From Agelaius tricolor (taxonomy: Eukaryota > Chordata > Aves > Passeriformes > Icteridae), in assembly GCA_023055355.1 (NCBI GenBank), contig JALJCS010000009.1, forward strand, positions 24,949,001 through 25,013,000: a stretch of DNA of 64,000 nt, in the 5' to 3' direction. Shown one piece after another: positions 39,301 through 49,012 of the stretch (its first letter is position 1; each line of letters opens with the position of its first letter). Made by a program: the position numbers and the translations under genes. The notes beneath the pieces are model-generated. The model saw nothing but the letters and a program-made list of their open reading frames with translations. It did not search any database and was not told the origin of the DNA.

Positions 39301-40311
39301 AGTACTAAAACAGAGGCTACAGCCTGGTGTTTGCTGTCTCAGAGTACAGATGGCACTAGTACAGGGCATGGCTTTTTGTGGCCCTACTGCTTCTGAACGA
39401 CAGGGATCAGTGCATGTCCAGAGCTGCTGTGAAGGGACTTCTCTCTAGGAGGATGGGTGGAATGAAGCTGTGGAGGCTTGCTCAATAACTGAAAAGTAGA
39501 TAATTCTAAAAATAATAGATGGGCGTTTAGGAGACAAATCTCTGTTAGTTGTGCATAGTCACTTGTCAGTCATTTTGTGACATGGTAAGTGAGAGGGATG
39601 CTCCCCATGTGAAATCCCCAATCCAGTGGAATTTGCAGACATATACAGATGAATTCCCTTGTCAGATTTTATGCCATCCACATGTACCTATCTATTTGGA
39701 TCATGTCAGGAAAGCATCTGCACAGTGGGGAGCTTCCCTCAACTCTCCTCTGTCCTCCCCATGAATTGTATGCAGGAAAGCAAAATCCCCTTTTTGCAGG
39801 GACAATTTGATTTTGCTGTAAGTATTTTAATATGATTATGGGTCAGTCAGGTTCTAATTGACTTTAATTAGCAGATTTCTTTAATTAGCAACTTACATAT
39901 ATGAGATCTTTCTCTTTTTCAAAAGTAGTTTTCCTCATTTTCTCTTTCTTCTTTTTCAAAAGTATTAAAATAAATTAGCTCCAATCTGATCCAGATGATG
40001 GTTGTTTCATCAACCAGACAAAAACATCGGTCCCAATATAGAGTCTATTTTTTGGTGGGGAAGCAGGTTTGATCTTTAGAGTCAAATGATCCCTTCAAGG
40101 GAAGATCAGTAAAATAGAATTCCACAGTATTATCAAGCTGAAGTCACAGCAAGAGAAGAGACAAGTACAGGTGAGTTGCAGGTCACTGATTCCTTTGTCT
40201 CTTGAATGAAGTTCTATGAATGTATTAGAAATTGCTGAGATTCTCCAAATTTCCACAAGATCCATCTTGTTACTTAAATTTCCTTTAATTTTTCATTGTT
40301 TGCTCTGTGGG
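33326..40311. other. unique non-coding DNA with a candidate conserved block
   Basis: No exon is recognised; the longest frame (137 codons, plus, 35394-35807) has no recognisable motif. A purine-rich GA run lies at 33936-33966 and AAAAT-rich units at about 37640-37664. The stretch 33830-34190 is a candidate conserved non-coding element (see findings). Confidence 0.45.
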
Positions 40312-40407
40312 TGGTTTTTTTTGGGTTTTTTTTTGGTTTTTTTTTTTGGTTTTTTTTTTGGGGTTTTTTTTTCTTTTTTTTTTTTTTTTTGTTGTTGTTG
40401 TTGTTTT
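40312..40407 (+). repeat. T-rich tract with G interruptions and (GTT)4
   Basis: A low-complexity stretch of T runs separated by GG, GGG and GGGG clusters, then T19 and GTT units. The Phe/Gly-rich frame crossing it (40216-40446) is an artefact. Confidence 0.95.
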
Positions 40408-41721
40408 GATTGTGGTGGGCTTATAGGTTTTTTTGCAATTTGGTAACATATCTCATGGGAGACTGAGGCTGACCTTCATCTACCATGACTTTAAACATCT
40501 GCAGTTCAGATGTGTGGGTCTGAACCCCTCACCCTAAACCACCCTGTGAAGTGTGCTGTAGCTGTCCTTGTCAAAGGACAGTTCTCTTCTGTCAGATGGC
40601 AGGATCTAGAGGGCCTCCTGTTCCTGTGTCCTTCTCCTTGAGAGAGGTGTAAACTCCCTCGGCCATGGATAGAAAAGTCTTTCTGCAGAGAGACATGCTG
40701 CCTGTGGAGCCAGCAGTATGATAGGTGAAGGGAACACGATTACCCTGCCTTCTCTCTGAAAAATGTTATATACATTAGAATAGCTCTTAGATGTTTATGT
40801 GTGGGTGGATATTTTCCATATCAGGCTATTTTTGTCACAATTGCTTAAGAGGAAAGACTTTTAACTTAAGAAACTTCAAGAAGAAATGTACTCTGAAACT
40901 GGATTTGAAGGAAGAGAGTCAGTGGGCCCCAAGGGAGAAGTTCTACATTGCTAAAAGGAGTGAGAAGGTGGGTGGACTGGTTCTGTGGCCCCCCTGGTTG
41001 TTGAAAACATGCTTTCTGACAAATTTTGGTACTGAAATAGAGGGCTCTGTCCATTTCTAGTCCTCCTGCTGGCAAGGAAAGGTAAACCTAAACCCATGTA
41101 AATAAAATCTGAGTGGTTCCCACCTGCATTTGGAGAGAGCCCAAAACACCTCTGAAAGGTTATATAGAGGCATTCTTCAGCTCACTTGACTTTTTTTCAT
41201 TTTGCTCTGAAACCTACCTTTGAATACTTTTGGTAGAACCAGTTCCCCAGCAGGTTTATTTCTCCCCTCCTCTGCCCACTATAAATAATCCTTTTCCTTG
41301 CCTTGAGACAGAACAACCATATCTTTACTTCCCCTAATGTCAACTGTCTTTGGGAGGTTTTTGGGTTTGCCTTTGTTTTTCACCATGCAGATTTTCCTTT
41401 CTTCAAGCACATTGAATTTCAGGCTGGATTGATGGTTCTGCAGAGCGATGTTTTTCCATGTGATAAATAACAGAAGGAGTCTCTATACTGATGAAATTAA
41501 TTTGGGATTTCCAAGGTGATAGAGTCCATAGAAATCATGAAGAGTTTAGGATTAGCAAGCTCTGAAAAAGTTATTGGTATTGCAGTTGTAGCACACCTAA
41601 AAGGCTTGTCTGACTGTTTGCTTTCTCCTCTGAGGCTGGGGTGGACGTGGCTCAGTGGCAGTGTGCTGGAGTGAATGTTATCTCCTTTCTTTGTCAACTA
41701 CAATATCTTTGCTTCCTTCAA
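40408..41721. other. unique non-coding DNA
   Basis: No exon, RNA gene or repeat family is recognised in this stretch. Confidence 0.4.
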
Positions 41722-41835
41722 ACAAAGGTTGGGCAACCTGATTAAGTGCAAGGTGTCCCTGCCCGTGGTAGGGGTGTTGGAGGTAAGAGGTCTTTAAGGT
41801 CCTTTTCAGCCCAAGCCATTTTATGGCCTGGAGAA
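41722..41835 (+). mobile_element. CR1 LINE 3' end fragment
   Basis: The plus strand has the CR1 3' UTR layout: 'GGGCAACCTGATTAAGTG', 'AGGTGTCCCTGCCC', then 'GGTCTTTAAGGTCC' and a decayed end. Only about 115 bp remain. Confidence 0.75.
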
Positions 41836-43445
41836 AGAGAGATGATTATCCAAACAGAGACTGTTTGGTTCACATTTGTCACTGTTCATGCTTGCTTTGG
41901 TGGATGTTACCTGTTACCCTGCACAGCTCAGGCTCAGGTGACTGCATGTATCCAAGTTGGCAGGATGTTTAATGCTTCTCACCTCTGCCTTCTGAGCCTG
42001 CTCCACATCTGAAAATCATTATGATTTGGTGGCTGATTAGTTGCCCATCAGATGGGGAGATGAGATTTAGCAGAGCCCTTCATCGTCCCCCTGAAAGAAA
42101 ATTTGGTATAAATAGCCTTCCTGTTGGGCAGTGAGCCAGAGAGGGCTGGGACAGAGTGGGACACAGAAATTGCAGTTTTTCTTCCTTCTGTGAGTCCTTT
42201 CTCAGTTTAATTGCTGAGGTTATTTTAGGGTAGGAAGGGAGTGTGGGAAAGGGAGATGGAATAATGGATATGGTAGCTGGTGCTGATATTTGTTGCAGAT
42301 CTAAACACGTAGGATCCTTTTAATCTTGCAGTTTGGCAGTCTGGTACCTTATGCTACCACAAAATTAACTTAAAGCCTCCACAAACCTTTGAGAGAGAAA
42401 ACATAGTCAAAGTACAGTGGAACACACAACAGAATAAACTGTAAGGTATAACAAATCAGATACCCTGAGATCCCAGTGTTGCTCAATCCTCTTTGCAAAA
42501 ATTAAGCTGATGACTTTGACCTTTTTAGGGCCTTAATTTTACAGATGTAATGCCAGCACTTAATACTTTCCATGTGCAAAACTCAAAGCAGCTTAAAATA
42601 TGAGGGTAGCTGCAGCAATCCTTTATTACAGACAGACTTGCTGAGAGAAATGATTTAACAAAGCCATTAACAGTCACAAGGCTTGCCCATTCTGTGTATG
42701 CACAGAGCTAACATATCCTCCAGCTTACCTCATCCAAAGTTATCAAGGAGCTCAGAGAAAGTGCTTCGTTAATAATGTTCTCCCCTCCAGCTTGCTGATG
42801 CTGTACTCCCTGCCTGAAATCCCATGATATACTGGTTTTTCCTGGTCTCATAAAGGCATGCCAGGTTATTATGCACTCTGTATTTATCTGATGGCCTTGT
42901 CTATAGTGTGTGAGTTATCCTTGGCAAACTGCTGGTCTTAAGAAAGGAAATGCACCAAGTGGCATGTTGATACAGGTATTTGGTTAATTGCTAGGACATT
43001 AGGGACAGAAGAAGTTGCAAAGTTCAGTTATGAGAGTGCATCAAGTACCAAAAAGGATGACTCTGGAGTCTTAAGGTCAGATATGAGAGACTTTTTTCAG
43101 TAAAGACAGTTTGCTCAGCATGACCTGAAGCCCTCTGAGGCCCATGGCTGTTAGCTTCTGGAAGAAACCAATGGATACAATCAGGCATTGCAGCTTCATT
43201 AGTGTTTGTGTTTTGCAACCTGGTGAGTCCTGACAGAGCAGAGCAGTTCGTGATGAACCACAGGACCAGTTAAGAGACGTGGGGACCTGAGTGCATTGGT
43301 CAAATGTTCATTAGGGTTACTTTCTGCAGAGTGGTGCTTGGTAGGAGGAACCCTGATAGATTTTACCCCATTAACAGACCCCACTTCCTAGTTTTCCCTT
43401 CCTTGCATTCTGTATTTGGTAGTGTTAGACAAGGTATATGCCCAG
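41836..43445. other. unique non-coding DNA
   Basis: No exon is recognised. A strong TATA-type word GGTATAAATAGCC lies at about 42105-42117 (listed separately). Confidence 0.4.
42105..42117 (+). promoter_or_regulatory. TATA-box-like word of unknown use
   Basis: GGTATAAATAGCC matches the metazoan TATA consensus with the G/C flanks typical of real boxes. No recognisable gene follows, and no AATAAA lies within the next 150 bases, so an LTR promoter is not supported. It may be chance or the remnant of an unrecognised element. Confidence 0.3.
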
Positions 43446-43950
43446 AATAATTTAGGTTGGAAAAGACCTTCAAGATCAATATTGAAGTCAAGATTGGACT
43501 TTAAGTCCAATCTTTCACCAACTACCACCTTGTCAGCTAGACCATGGCACTAAATGCCATATCCAGTCATTTCTTGAATGCTTTCTCTCATCTTGTGTCT
43601 CTGGTTGCCTGAGAGAGGAGGCCAGCTGATACCTCACCACAGCCTCCTTTCAGGGAGTTGCAGAGAGCAGTAAGGTCTCCCCTGAGCCTCCTTTTCTTCA
43701 GGCTCAACAATCCCAGCTCCCTTAGCTCCTCATCAGACCTGTGCTCCAGACCCTTCCCCGGCTCTGTTGCCCTTCTCTGGGCACTCTCCAGCACCTCAAT
43801 GTCCTCCTTGCAGTCAGGGGCCCAGAACTGGGCACAGCACTCAAGGTGCAGCATCACCAGTGCCAAGCACAGGGGTACAATCACTGCCCTGGACCTGCTG
43901 GCCACGCTGTTGCTGACACAGGCCAGGGTGGCATTATTATGCCATACAGA
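43446..43950 (-). mobile_element. CR1 LINE 3' fragment with internal deletion
   Basis: The minus strand reads the C-terminal CR1 frame (43588-43959: '[10 protein letters not shown]', '[16 protein letters not shown]', '[12 protein letters not shown]') and then the 3' UTR near 43446 ('AGGTTGGAAAAGACCTTCAAG' on the plus strand). About 170 bp between the protein end and the UTR are missing near 43580. A near-perfect inverted repeat (43491-43513) interrupts the UTR. The plus-strand frame 43658-44128 is the shadow of this element. Confidence 0.88.
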
Positions 43951-44673
43951 GGCACCCAAAGAAGTGGCTCGTGTGAGGTTTGAACAAGCAAAGACCAGAG
44001 CTGCATTTCAAAGTCTCTTCAGTTTCCTGGTTGCTGCTTCTTTCATCTCCTCTGGACCTTTCTCCTGCCTGAAATGCTGGAATAAAGCATTCTCTGAAAC
44101 GGATTGCACGCTCTGTTTCCCCCAGTGACGCCTAGTAGAAGAAATCTTGTCTCTTAGATATCAAATTTGAAAGCGAAAATGAGAGAGAAAATAACAGTTG
44201 CTTTAAATAATGAACAAAAGTACCAGGAGATTTATTCCTCCACCTTCTCCCCCCCCCGTCATGCAGATATTCTCTTTAAAAACAGTTTTCCAAAGTGAGT
44301 TTCACGCTGGATCGACAGCCCTGCAAAGCAGCATCTTCTGTGCACATACTAAATGGGAATAAGTAATTCGTAGGAGTTCAGACTTTCACTCAGCAGAAGC
44401 AGCATGGCTTGAACTCAATATAACTAGAAGGTTGCATATAAGTGAAAGTGTGGGGTTATCTGCCTAGTCTATTCCGTGACAAAATCCTGTGCTCTTCTGA
44501 ACAGCAAGGGTGAGAGCAGATGTGGGAATTTATTCATTTCCAGGGAGGTGATAAATGATCAATTAATGATTTCACTACAGCTACTAAAAAGGGTTTATGT
44601 GATAAACTCTCTCCATGGCTGGCCAGAACCAGGTGTCCTCCAGGTGAAAACTGTGGAGGTTACTACAAATCTT
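43951..44673. other. unique non-coding DNA
   Basis: No exon or repeat family is recognised. Confidence 0.4.
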
Positions 44674-45367
44674 TGTTAGGAAAATTAATCCACAAACATC
44701 AGAGGTTTATGTCCAAAAAAGAGACAGAGGAGTCCTTTCACTTTATTCGAATAAAGGGAGAGGCCATGGGGCATTTCCCTGGAATCTCTCAAATTAGGAC
44801 TCAGCCTCACTTTTTATCCTAATTTCCCAGCTGCATTTCCCTTCTCTTTCCCCATTGGCTGAGGTACTTGAGAGGTACAGACTTCCCAATACACCTGATA
44901 CCAAAGATTGCCCTCTAACGTATAACCCTCCCTTTTAATTTTTAATTCTTATGGAATTTAGGGTTTTTTTCTTCCCCATTATTTCATCTTTTAATGTCTA
45001 CTTTCATTTATCAGCAAACCTAAAGTTTATTTGTAAAAGCAAATATCTGTTTCTATTCATCAATCAGTGAAATCTTTCCTATTGTTTCTTTTATCTCCCA
45101 GTGCTAGTTTTATCTACCAGCAAGCCCACAGCTTGTTTGTAAAGACAAATCTGCTATTTCTCTCATTCTTGAACCTGGTTTGCCTTTTAAAGAGGCGGAC
45201 TGGGATTGAATGAAACCTCGCCATTGGCCATTGTGCAATTCATGTTTTGTGTTTGGAAAAGTGAAATCCTGCTGCTTTACTACTCTCCCCCTCCCTTCAA
45301 TTTTTTTTTCTCCCACATAGCTCTTTCTGTCTTCACTCAATTTGTTATTGTGATTGGTCATCTAACA
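44674..45367 (-). mobile_element. probable solo LTR (retroviral type)
   Basis: A 694-bp unit bounded by TGTTAG at 44674 and CTAACA ending at 45367, a perfect 6-bp inverted terminal pair. Minus-strand signals run in LTR order: CCAAT box (ATTGG at 44854-44858), TATA-like ATAAAA (44812-44817), then AATAAAG (44741-44747). A second CCAAT word lies near 45222. No target duplication was found, so the exact edges are uncertain. No retroviral coding region is next to it. Confidence 0.6.
44741..44756. terminator. palindromic, two-way poly(A) signal
   Basis: CTTTATTCGAATAAAG is a perfect 16-bp palindrome that reads AATAAAG on both strands. On the minus strand it is placed where the LTR poly(A) signal is expected. 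Confidence 0.6.
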
Positions 45368-47834
45368 CATAATATGTTTCCTATTTAAGGGAAAATAGCA
45401 GGTAGTAGCTCCTGGTGTAAATACTTACCTATAGAAATCTAAAGTTAATTGCTGAAAGTTTTTGTAGCAGTAAAAAATAATAATAAAAAAATTTAAAATT
45501 TATATTTAAGCCACAAAAGTGGGTGTGAGGCCACTTGAACTCTAAACATTTTATCAAATCAAATAATTGTTTCCTAGCACTTTCTTTCTGTCATTTTTTT
45601 CCACACATCTTATAACTGTGAAAATATACTAAGGGATATTTTTAGGATGAACAAGGTTAATCAGCTACAATGCAAATCAAATTTGAACTTCCTCCAAATC
45701 TCAAGTTGATCAGTTTTTGAGGCTCTGAAACTTTCAATTAATTTTTTTTTTCTTTTTCATTATCACTGCACTTCCAAATGTCCAGGTGTCTGCAGATACC
45801 AGATTCAGGGAGCACTGATATGCTCTGATAGGGTCTGTTCTCATGTTATTTCTAAGATAACCAGAAGCAGGATGAATTTGAAGTCATTTTTTGAAAAAAG
45901 TTTCTACTGATGAGAATTCTCTTCCTGCTTTCTAAAAGTCTGGATATTTCAGGCCAGGAGTGGTTTAAGCACCTTAACTGGAAAAAAGTATGAGCAAAGT
46001 TCATAGCCATTCTATTAACGGATGTACTTGTATTTGCCATTTTTGTTGCGTTTGTGAGGTTTTTTTATTTGGTTGGTTGGGGGTTTCTTTGCTGTCTACC
46101 AGCTAAGCTTATAATATTATTGCCAAATAGATAAACAGACCGAGTTTTGTACTGAACTCGTACATCCCCAAACTTAGGAGTCTTGTCTACAATTTTTCCC
46201 CTTTTAGGGAGACAAAAACAAAGGTGGTATCCAGAAGATGTTAAGTGACAGGGAAATTCCAACATTGCCTGGAAAGTTGTGACAGCCTGGACTTGTTGTG
46301 TTGAAGGTTCAGCCAAGGATGTGACATAGAGACAGCCCTAATAGTATTGATGGATAGAGGAGATAAGACTGAGCCAAAGATCAACTCTTTTCCCAAGCTT
46401 ACCTGTTTGTCAGAGCCTGTTTGCAGTAACTGAAAACAAGAAATAATAAACCCATATACAAACAAAGCCACAGTTTTTTGAAAACAAAGCTGTTGAAAAG
46501 CTGAGAGAAATGAGAAGGAGACCCAACAGAAGCCTGTTGTGGAATCTTAATTGCAGTATGGTGGACTGAGATGGATGGATGCCTTAAACAGAGGAGTGTG
46601 TGGACAGAAAGCATGAAAGTTGCATGGTGGCTCTCACTAGGAAGGCATTCAGAAAGTCAGGAAAGTCAAATATTTTTTCCTATCCTTTACTGGGGGTGGG
46701 AAAAGGCAGGGTTCTTTATTTTAGCAGTCTGCGAGGTACTTCCTTGATAATGTGTATGATTTGGAGTTCTATTTTCTTGGTAGGTTTTACACTTTGAAAA
46801 TGAAAAAAAAAAAAAAGTGAAATTTGAAGTCAGCAGTAACTGTACCAGAAATGGCCTCCTGCCTCCCTTAGGTTCATAGGTGCATCAGAATGAGTGGGAG
46901 TTGGATAGGATTTATAACTGGAATACGGGAGGACAAGTTGATCATCTTCCCTGAATAGGCATGAAAGATGTGTTGGAAAAACTGAAATGTCCACATCCAC
47001 CTTCCCGAGGACGCAGTCCCCTGTGTGGATTCCCTTCCCCTCACGTTGGCTCCAGCAGTCTGGACACTTGTCAAATCCCCAGCATGCAGCTGCCTGCATC
47101 TCGCACTCCATTATTATTGCTGATGCTAATCTCTGACCGCTGAACACGGGTCAGAACCAGGAGATAATTGCAGCTCCGATCTGCCAGGCACGGTCCTTTG
47201 TGAGTAGTTAATGAGTGTTCAGGAAAATAAAGCAGAAAGAAGAAAAGGGGGATTGTGGTTTGCATACAGTGAGATAGGGAATGAATAGGAGATGGAAAGA
47301 GGGGACAATTCACTGATAGGGGAAAAAGAAAGAATTTGGGAAAAAAAATCATTTGCACTAAAGCTCCTACTGCCTTATTCTTGTTGAGCCCAAGTGGATG
47401 GGATCTGGCAAGAAGGGGACTAAGGCAGGATAGTCACACCCTGGGCCTGTCAATGATGCTTTGGGTGTGGGAACCATAAATGCAGAGATGGGGGTCATCC
47501 TTTTCCCTGCCAGTCAGGGGGTTACAGCCACAAGACCGCAGTCCTTGTGTTCTTTGCTCTCCTTTACTCTGCATCTCACACTGCCTGTGTGTTTGAAGGT
47601 GCCCTCTAGAGATTGGCTATCTACTCCTAAAATTGGCTTTAGCTCTCTCTTAGCTTGAGTGGCAGTGACCTGTATCTCTCTATCTGAATCACCAAACTAT
47701 TCCCAGCTCTATCTTTATATCACATACAGAGGGATCGTTTTTGGTATCTGAAGGAAAAAGGTGACTTTTATCAAATCTTTGACAGGCCCTTACTCCAAAC
47801 AAAAAGTAGCTGCATCTAGTGATCCACATGACAC
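45368..47834. other. unique non-coding DNA
   Basis: No exon is recognised. AT-rich runs occur at 45460-45510 and an A14 run at about 46802-46815. The stretch 47080-47240 is a candidate conserved element (see findings). Confidence 0.4.
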
Positions 47835-48402
47835 TGTTATCCCTAGCACAGGGTTCTTTAACCCTGTGTGCAAGAAGCTACTCCACACACGGAGTAGAGA
47901 TATTTGATTTTATTTCATGTCTATGCAGAAATGGGAGATAGGTGGTGTTAAATCCACAAAGTTAGCACCCCTTCAGTATGCCAGGTGCTCATTTTTATAC
48001 TCTTTGAACAATAAAAACCTGCCATTTCCTGTATGCCTAACAACCTAAAGATAGAGTAATTGGCTTTTCATTCTGTCTTCTTGGTTTAAAGATACAGTGC
48101 ACATTTATTTTACTATGCATGCTCTAAGAGGAAGGGGTTTATATGAGTAAGGGCTCATCATAGGTTACGCATGGGCATTTTACTATGTTAATGATCACAA
48201 AGTTCAAGCTAAATTGTTCTTTGGCTTTGTAGTTTGATTCATAGCATCCTCCCCTTCTTACTTCTCAGGTCATGGCTTTTGGTTCCTACAGGTTTTGTTA
48301 TACTCTCATTCTTCACAAATTCTTTTGTTTGTCCTGTACTACACTCCAGTGATTCAGTGAATTTATAACTTTTAACCTTCTCATTTGTATTTTATTTCAA
48401 CA
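47835..48402 (-). mobile_element. probable solo LTR with structured 3' part
   Basis: On the minus strand the unit begins TGTTGAAATAAAA (48402) and ends GGGATAACA (47835), giving TG...CA edges. A TATA box (TATAAAAA, 47992-47999) is followed about 80 bases later by AATAAA (TTTATT at 47909-47914), the normal U3-R spacing. Two perfect hairpins follow: CTACTCC/GGAGTAG (47878-47884 with 47891-47897), and GCACAGGGTT/AACCCTGTG (47846-47855 with 47860-47868) just before the end. The 7-mer ACATGAC occurs at 47826-47832 and 48403-48409, two bases off the left edge, as a possible target duplication. It belongs to a family that I believe is common in birds, but I cannot name the subfamily. Confidence 0.65.
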
Positions 48403-48596
48403 ACATGACTCCTCATGAAGATTCCAGAGAGCATGAGTGTTCTTCCTTGCAGAGGAGATGTTCCTGCTTCCTGCTCCTGTGACATCTGTCATAGGGAATA
48501 AATGATGGTCTATGGGGACACAATGGTTTGGTAGTCTGGGTGTAGTAAACCCCATAGATTTAGGAAAAGCACCATGCAGAATATGAAAAATAGGAA
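48403..48596. other. spacer between two divergent LTR promoters
   Basis: 194 bp separate the 5' edges of the leftward and rightward LTRs. No gene is seen in this stretch. Confidence 0.4.
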
Positions 48597-48960
48597 TGCT
48601 GAAACAGCAAAAGAAAATGCCTGTTTCCCTGTCCTCCGCCCTTAACCTATCTCTGTAACCCTATAAGGCAATGTCATGTTAACCCCTTAGCCATTGGTCA
48701 AGCTTGGATCCTTTCCAACCCTATAAAAGAAGCATACTGTGTCCCATTAAGGGAGAAAGAAGAAGAGCAGAGACCCTTCACGGACCTCCCCAAATAAAGC
48801 CATCTTTGTGAAACAGCCTGCACCTTCTCCTTCTCCTCTCTCTCCGTCTGCTGCAGCCTCAAGCCCAGGGCACCACTACCTAGCAAGCAGAGCTGAAATC
48901 CTGAGAGCTTTCAATCACTATAGAGCTGATAATCACCATGCTTGCTAGATGGTAGCCCTG
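48597..48960 (+). mobile_element. probable LTR, plus strand, with CCAAT, TATA and poly(A) signal
   Basis: A compact retroviral-type promoter unit: inverted CCAAT (CCATTGG, about 48691-48697), TATAAAA (48722-48728), then AATAAA (48793-48798), 71 bases from TATA to poly(A) signal. A GC-rich structured region follows. The left edge (TGCTGAAACAGC at 48597) is provisional. The right edge is not defined: no CA end with a matching duplication was found. No primer binding site is recognised downstream. Confidence 0.55.
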
Positions 48961-49012
48961 CAGCGTTGGCATGAGCGAGCCAGCCTCGGGCACCCGGTCC
49001 CTACCCAGGGAC
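48866..49012 (+). other. strong stem-loops downstream of LTR promoter
   Basis: A long imperfect stem joins CAGGGC (48866-48871), CTAC (48876-48879) and CTAGCAAGCA (48880-48889) with TGCTTGCTAG (48939-48948), GTAG (48952-48955) and GCCCTG (48955-48960). Inside its loop TGAAA/TTTCA can pair. A second hairpin GTCCCT-ACCC-AGGGAC lies at 48997-49012. Both arms are read directly in the sequence. A role as retroviral leader structure is inferred from position only. Confidence 0.55.

Noticed and set aside
40216..40446. Hydrophobic Phe/Gly-rich frame resembling a membrane segment
   Set aside because: Caused by the T-rich low-complexity tract at 40312-40407.
43658..44128. 156-codon plus-strand frame
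   Set aside because: Antisense shadow of the CR1 fragment at 43446-43950, extended by chance into flanking DNA.
48570..48941. 8-bp direct repeat CACCATGC at 48570-48577 and 48934-48941 as target duplication of the plus-strand LTR
   Set aside because: The resulting element would not have TG...CA ends, and the right copy is part of the long stem-loop. Chance matches of this size are not rare over such a distance.
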